A stretch of 64,000 bases of DNA, taken from Pandoraea apista (lineage in GTDB: Bacteria > Pseudomonadota > Gammaproteobacteria > Burkholderiales > Burkholderiaceae). The notes under the pieces are model-generated. The model saw nothing but the letters and a program-made list of their open reading frames with translations. It was not told where the DNA came from and made no database searches. The position numbers and the translations under genes were made by a program. The stretch lies in contig NZ_CP013482.1 in the NCBI RefSeq assembly GCF_001465595.2, positions 13,294-77,293 on the forward strand, in the 5' to 3' direction. Position 1 is the stretch's first letter, and every line of letters starts with the position of its first letter. Positions 31,944 through 40,203 of the stretch are shown one piece after another.

Positions 31944-32695
31944 AGAAGCTCCTCATGAAATTGCGCGGCAAAGGTCCACGCCCCGAACCTACTACAGACG
32001 ACCCGTATTTCAACGCCCGACTCAGTTGGAATCTGTACGTCGCGCCCATCGTTGAAGGACGCCGATTCAAGGATTTGTTGTGCGCTTTTTCGATGCTGAT
32101 CGCACTGGTAGCAGTCGCGGAAAACGGCCGAATTGGTGCCATGTCGAAGTTCATTCCCGTCTTCCTTGAGCGGGGCGACAACGGCGAGGTCCACGCAACG
32201 CGTGGCGATAAGGTCGAAGACGCCTTGCTGGCCGACTACCGCACTGCGGTGAACGATTTCATCATCAGCCAGCGCACGGTTACGGCCGACGCCGACTTGC
32301 AGCGAAAGATGATCTTTAAGGTGTATTCGATGCTCGCGCCCAACGATCCGGCCACGGCTCAAGTCACTCAGTTCTACAGCGGTGGCAACAAGTCGAACGG
32401 CAAGCCGACCTTCGAGTTTTACACGGGGGGCAAGGACTCCAGCCCATTCGCTCGCGCCGCCGACGAGACAGTCACGCCGTCTCTAAACGCGTTGCTGCGC
32501 GTCACCGATCAAACCTGGCAGGTCGACTGGACCGAAACGATTCGTTCCCGCGAAGGCGAGGTTAAGGACGTCATCAAACTACGCGCCCTTGTCACCGTGT
32601 ACCAGAACAAGGACGCAAAGATGGACGACAGCCAGCTCATCAACAACGGTCACAAGATCTTCGTGAAAGACCAGAGCCTTTCAAAACAGCTCTAA
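31940..32695 (+). CDS. trbF: TrbF (VirB8-like), 251 aa
   Basis: GTG start with GGAG upstream, overlapping the trbE stop (GTGA). A short cytoplasmic N-terminus, one membrane span (about 50-68, CAFSMLIALVAVAE) and a periplasmic NTF2-like domain with WTETIRSREGEVK. Assembly factor of the channel. Confidence 0.92.
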   Translation: MKKLLMKLRGKGPRPEPTTDDPYFNARLSWNLYVAPIVEGRRFKDLLCAFSMLIALVAVAENGRIGAMSKFIPVFLERGDNGEVHATRGDKVEDALLADYRTAVNDFIISQRTVTADADLQRKMIFKVYSMLAPNDPATAQVTQFYSGGNKSNGKPTFEFYTGGKDSSPFARAADETVTPSLNALLRVTDQTWQVDWTETIRSREGEVKDVIKLRALVTVYQNKDAKMDDSQLINNGHKIFVKDQSLSKQL

Positions 32696-32713
32696 GCCTG
32701 GAGTAAATCAAAC

Positions 32714-33628
32714 ATGAACAAGATTCACTGCATTGCACTTATCGCTGGCATGATTCCGGCGCTCACTTTCGCCGCCCCCGCACCGAAGACGGCTGGCGGC
32801 GAGGGCACGGATCCGGTCGCAGACGCATATTTCTCGAAGAACGCGCCGGCGCTGACTGAGGACGAGAAAGCGGCCATCAAGATCGGTAAGGAATGGGCAT
32901 CGAGCAAGACGATTACCCCCACGCGGGGACCGGACGGGTCGATCAACTATCCGTACCTTCCCGGCAAGCAATATCCGGTTGTGTGCGCCGTTCTACAGGT
33001 CTGCGACATCGCTTTGCAACCTGGGGAGTCGGTCACGGGATTGAACGCCGGGGATCCTCGTTATCAAGTGGAGCCGTCGATTTCTGGCTCCGGTGATACG
33101 GAACGCCTCCATCTGATTCTCAAGCCGCTTGACACCAATCTCAGCACAACGATGGTAGTCGCAACCAACCGGCGCGTGTACCACTTCCGTCTTAAGGCGT
33201 CGCGAGAAGACTCGATGCCGCTCGTGTCGTTCACCTATCCCGAGGTGGCGATGGCGAAATGGGACGCGATTCGTGCGAAGGAAGTCAAAGCGCGCAACGA
33301 AGCAACCATCAAGGATACGGGGGAATACCTGGGCGACCTGAATTTCAACTATCAGGTCGACGGGGCCGCCTCATGGAAGCCGGTTCGGGTCTACAACGAC
33401 GGGCGTAAGACGATCATCGAAATGCCCTCGACGATCGACCAAGGGGATGCGCCGGCTCTCCTCGTCGTAAGTAAGGATGGCGGCGTGTTCAGCGATGAGC
33501 AAACACGTCTTGTGAACTACCGCCTGCAAGGGAAGCGCTACATCGTCGACACCATTTTTGAGAAAGCCGTGCTTCTCGCTGGCGTCGGTTCGGAGCAAGA
33601 GCGCGTGACGATCACGAAGGGGAAGTGA
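32714..33628 (+). CDS. trbG: TrbG (VirB9-like), 304 aa
   Basis: Signal peptide MNKIHCIALIAGMIPALTFA, then a periplasmic protein. It contains YLPGKQYPVVCAVLQVCDIA, typical of the VirB9/TrbG N-domain, and a C-terminal beta domain (FNYQVDGAASWKPVRVYNDG, KTIIEMPS). Forms the outer-membrane core with TrbH and TrbI. Confidence 0.93.
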   Translation: MNKIHCIALIAGMIPALTFAAPAPKTAGGEGTDPVADAYFSKNAPALTEDEKAAIKIGKEWASSKTITPTRGPDGSINYPYLPGKQYPVVCAVLQVCDIALQPGESVTGLNAGDPRYQVEPSISGSGDTERLHLILKPLDTNLSTTMVVATNRRVYHFRLKASREDSMPLVSFTYPEVAMAKWDAIRAKEVKARNEATIKDTGEYLGDLNFNYQVDGAASWKPVRVYNDGRKTIIEMPSTIDQGDAPALLVVSKDGGVFSDEQTRLVNYRLQGKRYIVDTIFEKAVLLAGVGSEQERVTITKGK

Positions 33629-33629
33629 C

Positions 33630-34073
33630 ATGCGAAAGCTCATCCCGCTCGTGTCATTCATCGTCAGCGGCATCCTGCTCGCTGGATGCACTACGCCCCA
33701 GCCCTACGGCGATTTTTCTGCGGCTCAACCGGAAGTCGCACACCGTCTGGCCGACGCGGCCGTCGACCAGCTCTCGCTCCGCATGCCGCCCGCCAACACG
33801 CGGTTATCACTCCAGCAACCGGCGACCGACGCGTTTGGTCAAGCGCTGCTGGTCTCGCTGCGTACGCGTGGCTACGCGGTCCGTGAGTTCAATCCGGACG
33901 CATTGACGCCCTCGGCCGAAGCTGGCGTCCCGCTGCGCTACGTTGTCGATCACGGCGCTCGCATCACTGCGTATCGAGTCAGCTTGATCGTTGCCGGGAA
34001 AGCGATGAGCCGCGCATTCTCGACGGCCAACGGTGCCCCGGCCCCGGACGGTGCTTGGACGGTGGAGGAATAA
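33630..34073 (+). CDS. trbH: TrbH lipoprotein, 147 aa
   Basis: Signal segment ending in the lipobox LLAGC (Cys19), then a mature region of about 128 residues containing RYVVDHGARITAYRVSLIVA. As in RP4 it sits between trbG and trbI and probably acts as the VirB7-like lipoprotein of the outer-membrane complex. One base after the trbG stop. Confidence 0.9.
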   Translation: MRKLIPLVSFIVSGILLAGCTTPQPYGDFSAAQPEVAHRLADAAVDQLSLRMPPANTRLSLQQPATDAFGQALLVSLRTRGYAVREFNPDALTPSAEAGVPLRYVVDHGARITAYRVSLIVAGKAMSRAFSTANGAPAPDGAWTVEE

Positions 34074-34076
34074 AGC

Positions 34077-35531
34077 ATGGCAAAAGAATTTGACCCGTTG
34101 TCGCCCGAGGCATCGCCGGGTGAAGTCGTAACTGGCGTGCGTCGGCTCAATCGCCTTCCGATCCTTATCATTGCAGGTATCGTCGTCGCTTTTGCAGGCA
34201 CGCTGTTCGTCCTCACGTTCCAGAAGGGGCAAGAGCAACACCAGGTGAAAGTGGGGAGTAACGACGATTCCAACGGGGTGAAGAAGCCAACGGATTCGTC
34301 CAAGGTCGCGGCAGCCATTGTCGCCGGCCAGCCAAGCGGAGTTATTCGCTCATCCAAACCCAGCACGCCAGCATTGCCTTTGACAGCGTCGGGGGTTCAG
34401 GCCGCACCTGCGACGGCCAGTGCGGTCGGCGTTCCTATCGCTCCGGTTGCGAACCGAGACGCACCGCCGCCGCCGCCGCGTGGAAACGCCGCTGGTGCGG
34501 GGACGGAATCCGACGCACGTCTCATCGCTCAGATCGAAGAAAATCGGTTCCGCTCTCTCGAGACTGCCAATCGGGCGAAGTCGAAGGTAGCTGTAGACGG
34601 CCCTGCGATCGGCGCTTCGGGCGGTCAGACCGTGACACCTGGCGGTCCCACTTCGCGAGACGACATGCTCGCGAGAATCGCTGACGCTCGTCAAAAGGCG
34701 ATGCAAGCCGGGGGGCAAACTACCTCGGTACAAACCATGTACCAAGACCAACTGGCGCGCGTGAAGGCGGGCGTGGGCAGTGCGCCGAGTCTTATCGGCA
34801 GCGGTGGGTCGGGTTCGCCGTCTCTACTCTCCAGCAGCGGCGCGAGCGACAATCGTAACGGCTATTCGCAGTTCTCTGCCTCGGGGCAAGGTGATCGCTG
34901 GAAACTCGATTCGGACGTGCAAGCACCACGCTCGCGATTCGAGATCCGCACCGGGGACGTTATCCCTGGCGTGATGATCAGCGGCATTAATTCCGATTTA
35001 CCGGGCCAGATCATGGGCCAGGTGTCGCAGAACGTTTATGACACCGCGACCGGAAAGCACCTTTTGATCCCTCAAGGAACACGACTGGTAGGCACGTACA
35101 ACAACAACGTCGTGTTCGGTCAATCCGCTGTTCTGATCGCCTGGCAACGCCTCGTGTTTCCGGACGGTAAAGCTCTCGATATTGGCTCAATGCCTGGCGC
35201 CGATGGAGCGGGCTATTCCGGCTTCCGAGATCAAGTCAATAACCACTATTTGCGCATCTACAGCTCCGCGTTGCTGATGTCGGCAATTACGGCCGGCGTT
35301 GCTTACAGCCAGGACCGCAATAGCACAAACGGCACGGGCTATCAGCAACCGACCGCCAGCAGCGAACTTAGTCAGGCACTCGGCCAGCAGCTCGGCCAAG
35401 TATCCGGACAACTGATCTCGAAGAACCTGAACATCGCGCCGACGCTGGAAATTCGCCCTGGCTATCGATTCAACATCGTGGTGGTCAAGGATCTCGATTT
35501 CAGCAAAGCCTACCAATCGTTTGACTACTGA
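34077..35531 (+). CDS. trbI: TrbI (VirB10-like), 484 aa
   Basis: Cytoplasmic N-terminus, one span (about 27-46), a long Pro/Ala/Ser-rich periplasmic linker, and the C-terminal VirB10 beta-barrel domain: RFEIRTGDVIPGVMISGINS, GQIMGQVSQNVYDTATGKHL and LIPQGTRLVGTYNN. Spans the envelope and transmits energy to the channel. Three bases after trbH. Confidence 0.95.
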   Translation: MAKEFDPLSPEASPGEVVTGVRRLNRLPILIIAGIVVAFAGTLFVLTFQKGQEQHQVKVGSNDDSNGVKKPTDSSKVAAAIVAGQPSGVIRSSKPSTPALPLTASGVQAAPATASAVGVPIAPVANRDAPPPPPRGNAAGAGTESDARLIAQIEENRFRSLETANRAKSKVAVDGPAIGASGGQTVTPGGPTSRDDMLARIADARQKAMQAGGQTTSVQTMYQDQLARVKAGVGSAPSLIGSGGSGSPSLLSSSGASDNRNGYSQFSASGQGDRWKLDSDVQAPRSRFEIRTGDVIPGVMISGINSDLPGQIMGQVSQNVYDTATGKHLLIPQGTRLVGTYNNNVVFGQSAVLIAWQRLVFPDGKALDIGSMPGADGAGYSGFRDQVNNHYLRIYSSALLMSAITAGVAYSQDRNSTNGTGYQQPTASSELSQALGQQLGQVSGQLISKNLNIAPTLEIRPGYRFNIVVVKDLDFSKAYQSFDY

Positions 35532-35547
35532 TCGGGAGAGTTCAGCC

Positions 35548-36324
35548 ATGAATCTGAGAAATCTCATTTCGCATTTAGCGGCTAAAGTCGGATGCGCTAC
35601 CGCCATCGCCCTCAGCGTGCTGGCCGCGCCGGCACACGCCGGTATCCCCGTGATCGACGGGACGAACGTGGTTCAAACGACGGTCTCGGCGTTGAACTCG
35701 GTCGCCTCCGTTGCGAAGCAGATCGAGCAATACCAAACGCAGTTGCAGCAGTACGAAAACATGCTGCGCAACTCGCTCGCGCCTGCTGCGTATATCTGGG
35801 ACCAGGTCAACTCGACGATCAACAAGATGCTGAACCTGCAAGACACCCTTTCGGGTTTGAAAGGGCAATACGGGAGCATCGATGCGTACTTGAACCGGTT
35901 CCAGAACGTCGGGTACTACCGCCAATCGCCCTGTTTCACCAACACGGGATGCTCCGCGTCCGAAATGGAAGCTATCCAGCAAGGACGGACTGCTTGGTCG
36001 GATAGCCAGAAGAAGGCAAACGACGCGGCGATCAAGCAACTGGATCAGCAGCAATCGGCCCTTTCCAAAGACGCCGATACGGTCGCTCGGTTGCAATCGC
36101 AGGCATCCGGTGCCGGCGGTCAAATGGAAGCGTTGCAGGCCGCAAATCAGCTTGCCAGCACCCAGGCGAACTCACTTCTGAACATCCGAAGCCTTTTGCT
36201 CGCGCAGCAAAACATTCTCGTGACCCGCTCTCAAATTGAGGCCGATCGCGAGGCCCAGTTGCAGGCCGGTGACGAGCAATTTCGTCGCGGAGCCTTCACG
36301 AAAAGCCCCGCCGTTAGCTGGTGA
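35548..36324 (+). CDS. trbJ: TrbJ (VirB5-like), 258 aa
   Basis: ATG at 35548 with GGGAGAG upstream; a longer open frame overlaps trbI and lacks a site. Signal peptide ends PAHAG. The mature protein is helical and Gln-rich (VAKQIEQYQTQLQQYENMLR), as in VirB5/TrbJ, and ends RRGAFTKSPAVSW. A KorB operator (35574-35586) is built into codons for LAAK of the signal region. Confidence 0.92.
   Translation: MNLRNLISHLAAKVGCATAIALSVLAAPAHAGIPVIDGTNVVQTTVSALNSVASVAKQIEQYQTQLQQYENMLRNSLAPAAYIWDQVNSTINKMLNLQDTLSGLKGQYGSIDAYLNRFQNVGYYRQSPCFTNTGCSASEMEAIQQGRTAWSDSQKKANDAAIKQLDQQQSALSKDADTVARLQSQASGAGGQMEALQAANQLASTQANSLLNIRSLLLAQQNILVTRSQIEADREAQLQAGDEQFRRGAFTKSPAVSW
35574..35586. promoter_or_regulatory. 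KorB operator inside trbJ
   Basis: Perfect TTTAGCGGCTAAA within the signal-peptide codons of trbJ. Far from any promoter I can see. Confidence 0.86.
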
Positions 36325-36336
36325 AAGGAGAGGGCA

Positions 36337-36369
36337 ATGACATTCAAAGCGGGAGTGATTACGCCATGA
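36337..36369 (+). CDS. Ten-codon ORF in the trbK position
   Basis: AAAGGAGAGG precedes ATG at 36337, the best ribosome site between trbJ and trbL. It opens only MTFKAGVITP before TGA, which overlaps the trbL ATG (ATGA). RP4 has trbK here. It may be the scar of a deleted trbK that now couples translation into trbL, since trbL has no site of its own. Confidence 0.45.
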   Translation: MTFKAGVITP

Positions 36370-38105
36370 ATCGAAAGGTTGTATTGGCCCTAGCGGGGAC
36401 TGCTGCGCTGCTCATGGCGACGTCCGCATTCGCCGCCGACAGTAGCGGGATGCTTGACCAGATTTTGGGCAAGTACAAGTCTGCCGCGTCCAACTGGTCC
36501 GGTGCCATTTCTACAGCGGCCACGTTCATTTTTTGGTCGATTGCGTTGATGAGCATGATCTGGACTTTTGGCATCCACGCACTGCGCAGGGCAGACTTCG
36601 GAGATACGTTCGTCGAACTAATTCGATTCATCACGCCACTCGGATTCTTCTGGTGGTTGGTCTTGAATGGCCCCGCCATTTCAACGGCGATCTTAGACGG
36701 CATGCGCCAATTGGCGTCCCAGGCTGGGGGTTACTCCACGGCCATGACTCCGTCCGGGATCGTTGACATTGGCTTCGACATTCTCGGAAAGGTAATCGAC
36801 AACTCCTCGGTGTGGTCGCCGGTAAATAGCCTCGTCGGGCTACTTATCGCCGTGGCGATTTTGATCTGCCTGCTTCTTGTTGGCGTGAACATGCTCCTTG
36901 TGCTGGTTTCGGGCTGGGTGCTCATTTATGCCGGGCAATTCTTCCTTGGGTTCGGTGGTGCGGGCTGGACCAGGGACACCGCCGTCAACTACATGAAGAC
37001 GGTTGTGAACATCGCTATTCAGGCATTCACGATGGTGCTGCTCGTCGGCATCGGAAAGTCTTTCGTCGACGTTTTTTATAGCGACATGGCCGGCGGCATT
37101 ACTTTCCGTGATCTCGTGATCATGCTCAGTGTTGCGGTCGTCTTGCTTGCCCTGATTAACAAGCTCCCTCCCATGATGGGCGGCATATTTGGTGGAGCCT
37201 CGACCGGCGGCATTGGTACTGCGGGAGCCGGCGCAGCAATGGCGACTATGGCAGCAGGCATCGGTGCGTTGGCTGCAACGGCTGCGGTAGCCCAAGCCGC
37301 TGCCTCCAGCGTGGGCGGTGGTATGAGTGCACTGAAGGCCGCCTATGACGCAGCGAAGGAGGAAATGGGCGGTTCCGCCGGGGGCGGTGGCAGCGGTGGC
37401 GAAAGCTCCGGGGATGCGAGCGTTGGGGGCGGGTCTCATGGCAGCAGTGGCAGTGCTGGCGGCGGTTCCGGTGAGGCTGGAGGCGGACAGGCGAGCGGAA
37501 AGAGCCAAGGCGGCAGCGGTGGGTTCTCTGCCGCGATGGGTCGCATGGGCCAGCTCGCGGCAGGTACGGCAGCTCACCTTGCGAAAGGCAGCGCCGCTGT
37601 AGCCAAGGACCGCATGGAAGCGATGATGGACTCCGCAAAGGAGCGAATCGCCGGAACGACTGGCGGCCAGATTGCGCAAGAAATTAGGTCGCCTGGTAGC
37701 GCCTCGCAAGCTCGTCAAGATGCGCGCGACATGGCTAAAGCGAACGAACTCTACGGTGCCGCAGTCGCTGCCGAAGCTCGTGACTTCATCGCCGGCCACG
37801 GTGCATCTCAATCGGGTACAGCCTCAGAACCGGACTTCTCCGGCGACTCCATGGGCGGTGCCGAATCGGCCAACCCATCAAGTACCGGAGACGCTTCGGC
37901 CGGTTCTGCCGCCGACAGCAGCGCAGCGTCCAGCTCGGCAAACAGTGAAGGGCAAGCCAGCGCGGCTCAAGGCACGGGCGACGGCAGTACAGGTGACGCC
38001 CCGTCCTCTCAGGCAGCCCAACCCGGCGCACAGCAATTCACTCCGAGTGCCGCTGAAAAGGCAGAAATCGACGAATTCGTCAACAACCAACAGAAGTCCG
38101 CTTAA
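36366..38105 (+). CDS. trbL: TrbL (VirB6-like) polytopic protein, 579 aa
   Basis: Signal-like start (MNRKVVLALAGTAALLMATS), about six membrane segments between residues 50 and 330, then a long Gly/Ser/Ala-rich tail of about 230 residues without membrane segments, ending EIDEFVNNQQKSA. This is the TrbL/VirB6 layout. The ATG overlaps the TGA of the mini-ORF. Confidence 0.93.
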   Translation: MNRKVVLALAGTAALLMATSAFAADSSGMLDQILGKYKSAASNWSGAISTAATFIFWSIALMSMIWTFGIHALRRADFGDTFVELIRFITPLGFFWWLVLNGPAISTAILDGMRQLASQAGGYSTAMTPSGIVDIGFDILGKVIDNSSVWSPVNSLVGLLIAVAILICLLLVGVNMLLVLVSGWVLIYAGQFFLGFGGAGWTRDTAVNYMKTVVNIAIQAFTMVLLVGIGKSFVDVFYSDMAGGITFRDLVIMLSVAVVLLALINKLPPMMGGIFGGASTGGIGTAGAGAAMATMAAGIGALAATAAVAQAAASSVGGGMSALKAAYDAAKEEMGGSAGGGGSGGESSGDASVGGGSHGSSGSAGGGSGEAGGGQASGKSQGGSGGFSAAMGRMGQLAAGTAAHLAKGSAAVAKDRMEAMMDSAKERIAGTTGGQIAQEIRSPGSASQARQDARDMAKANELYGAAVAAEARDFIAGHGASQSGTASEPDFSGDSMGGAESANPSSTGDASAGSAADSSAASSSANSEGQASAAQGTGDGSTGDAPSSQAAQPGAQQFTPSAAEKAEIDEFVNNQQKSA

Positions 38106-38118
38106 CCACGAGATCACA

Positions 38119-38697
38119 ATGATTAAGGCTATAAAACGAATCCTGGTCACTCTCGCGTGTGCTTTCGCCATCGGACAGTCGCCGCAAGCGTCGGCCCAAG
38201 TTTTGACGGGCGACGTCGGGCTGGCCTGCGAAGCAATTCTCTGCCTTTCGTCCGGGTTCCGGCCCGGTGAATGCGCGCCGTCACTGGCCCGCTACTTCGG
38301 GATTAGCTTCAAATTCTGGACCGATACGCTGCGCGGTCGAATCAATTTTCTGAATCTTTGCCCTGCGGGTAACGTCCCCGGTGGGGCCGACATGCCGTCC
38401 CTCATCAACACGATCGCGAACGGTGCTGGGCGCTGCGATGCCGACTATCTCAACATGAACAACATCGTCGAGGTAGAGGTGCGCGAGTGCGACGGTTATG
38501 GCGGGGGTGACACCGGGCCGTCCTGCTACACATACACGAAGCGGGTCATCAGCAACGTGCTGCCCACATACTGCGTCGCATACACGCAGAGCCAGTATCA
38601 GTACCTTCTTGGCGTCAAATACGTTGGGGAACCGCTCAAGGACGGTCATTGGATCTCCGATGCGAGCGGCGCACTCGTTAACGGGGCGAGCAAGTAA
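38119..38697 (+). CDS. trbM: TrbM, 192 aa
   Basis: Signal peptide ends ASAQ. The mature part has the TrbM cysteine pattern (GLACEAILCLSSGFRPGECA, then LARYFGISFKFW). Several Cys imply disulphides in the periplasm. ATG at 38119; the open frame upstream is a shadow of trbL. Required for, or assisting, transfer in IncP. Confidence 0.92.
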   Translation: MIKAIKRILVTLACAFAIGQSPQASAQVLTGDVGLACEAILCLSSGFRPGECAPSLARYFGISFKFWTDTLRGRINFLNLCPAGNVPGGADMPSLINTIANGAGRCDADYLNMNNIVEVEVRECDGYGGGDTGPSCYTYTKRVISNVLPTYCVAYTQSQYQYLLGVKYVGEPLKDGHWISDASGALVNGASK

Positions 38698-38699
38698 CC

Positions 38700-39359
38700 A
38701 TGCCCGTCATCGAGATCCCCCAGCACCTGCCAGAGCGCGTCGCTTGCTCGATTGCCGCAGCGGTCAAATATGAGATCCCGGCAAATCTCATGCTCGCCGT
38801 TGCCGAACAAGAGGGTGGCTCGCCTGGACTTGTGAAGCGCAACGGCGATGGCACTGTCGACGTCGGGTCAATGCAGTTCAACACCAAGTACCTCGCCGAC
38901 TTGCGTCGTTACGGCATTTCGGCTGAGGACGTGTCCCAAGCCGGCTGCTATCCGTTCGACCTTGCCGCCTGGCGATTGCGTGGGCACATCCTGCGCGATG
39001 CGGGGGATCTCTGGACGCGTGCGGCTAACTACCACTCGCGCACCCCTTCAAAAAACGCCACCTATCGCGCTTACATCCTGCCGCGTGCTGCGCGCTGGCA
39101 GAAGTGGCTCGAAGCGCGCTTCGTAACCTATGACTCCACCGCTGGCGTTGTCGAAATGCGTGTGCCAACGCAGGGTAGGGCAGAGCATGCCGGCACAAGT
39201 GAGTCCCCTGCCCTGCCCTCCACTGTTCCCCTCGGGGTGACGTCGAACGCCTTTCGGGTCGACCCCGCGAACACTCCAGCAGCCAAGGCACTCGCCACTG
39301 TCTACGGCCGCAATCTGAATGCGCCGTCAGATTCTCCCGGCACGGATTTTAGCCGCTAA
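38700..39359 (+). CDS. trbN: TrbN lytic transglycosylase, 219 aa
   Basis: SLT-like domain: PANLMLAVAEQEGGSPGLVK with the likely catalytic Glu at 38, then DVGSMQFNTKYLADLRRYGI and LWTRAANYHSRTPSKNATYR. Opens peptidoglycan for the channel. No clear signal peptide, as in RP4 TrbN. Two bases after trbM. Its last codons F-S-R-stop are formed by a KorB operator. Confidence 0.92.
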   Translation: MPVIEIPQHLPERVACSIAAAVKYEIPANLMLAVAEQEGGSPGLVKRNGDGTVDVGSMQFNTKYLADLRRYGISAEDVSQAGCYPFDLAAWRLRGHILRDAGDLWTRAANYHSRTPSKNATYRAYILPRAARWQKWLEARFVTYDSTAGVVEMRVPTQGRAEHAGTSESPALPSTVPLGVTSNAFRVDPANTPAAKALATVYGRNLNAPSDSPGTDFSR

Positions 39360-39360
39360 A
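39348..39360. promoter_or_regulatory. KorB operator at the trbN stop
   Basis: Perfect TTTAGCCGCTAAA reading Phe-Ser-Arg-stop in trbN, four bases before the trbP start. Confidence 0.87.
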
Positions 39361-39363
39361 GCG

Positions 39364-40098
39364 ATGAAGAACTTGACCCAACTCACCGAGCTTCAACCTG
39401 CCAAAGTCGGCACCACACTGCCCCGTCTTCACCTCAATGACGGCGTGTTGGAATGCTGTAAGTGGTTGGCCCTGCTTTTGATGACCGGGGACCACATCAA
39501 CAAGTATTTGATGGGCGACTCCTCTCCGGTCCTATTCAACGCCGGCCGAGCGGCAATGCCGATATTCGTTTTTGTATTGGCATACAACTTGGCACGCCCC
39601 GGCGCATTCGAGCACGGGACGTATCACCGAGCTATTCAGCGACTGGTGATTTCGGGTCTCGTTGCCACACCGGCTTTCATGGCGTTGGGTGGACTGCTGT
39701 CTGGGTGGTGGCCGCTGAACATCATGTTCACGTTGCTCACACTGACGTGCGTTCTGTATCTGTATGAGTCCGGCGGATCCGTCAACAAATTTACCGCAGC
39801 GGCCATCTTTCTCGCTGCCGGTTCGTGCGTTGAATTCTGGTGGCCGGCAATATCTCTCGGCGCTTCTGTTTGGTTTTACTCCAGGCGACCGAGTGTCGCC
39901 GCATTGGCAGTCGGCACCATCTCCTGCGCAGCGCTCTACTTCGTCAACTCCAACTTCTGGGCGTTCGCGGCTTTCCCGCTGGTCGCCTGCGTGGCGCGTC
40001 TGAATTTTCGCGTCCCACGAACTCGCTGGATCTTCTACACGTACTACCCCGCGCATCTGATCTTGCTCCTGCTGGCCCAGCAGACGCTTTCCCGATAA
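39364..40098 (+). CDS. trbP: TrbP/TraX-family membrane acetyltransferase, 244 aa
   Basis: About eight hydrophobic segments and the TraX signature: LALLLMTGDHINKYLMGDSS, FNAGRAAMPIFVFVLAYNLA and TYYPAHLILLLLAQ near the end. TraX of F acetylates the pilin N-terminus; RP4 TrbP is a relative. A cyclic pilin has no free N-terminus, so the substrate here is open. ATG at 39364, closing the trb operon. Confidence 0.85.
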   Translation: MKNLTQLTELQPAKVGTTLPRLHLNDGVLECCKWLALLLMTGDHINKYLMGDSSPVLFNAGRAAMPIFVFVLAYNLARPGAFEHGTYHRAIQRLVISGLVATPAFMALGGLLSGWWPLNIMFTLLTLTCVLYLYESGGSVNKFTAAAIFLAAGSCVEFWWPAISLGASVWFYSRRPSVAALAVGTISCAALYFVNSNFWAFAAFPLVACVARLNFRVPRTRWIFYTYYPAHLILLLLAQQTLSR

Positions 40099-40203
40099 GA
40101 CCGCCCAAAGAATAACCACCACTCAACACGAGTGTCGCGGGTGATAAAGCGCATTTGTTTAGTTGTACTAATTACCTTCGGCATATATTACGAGGACGTT
40201 GAC

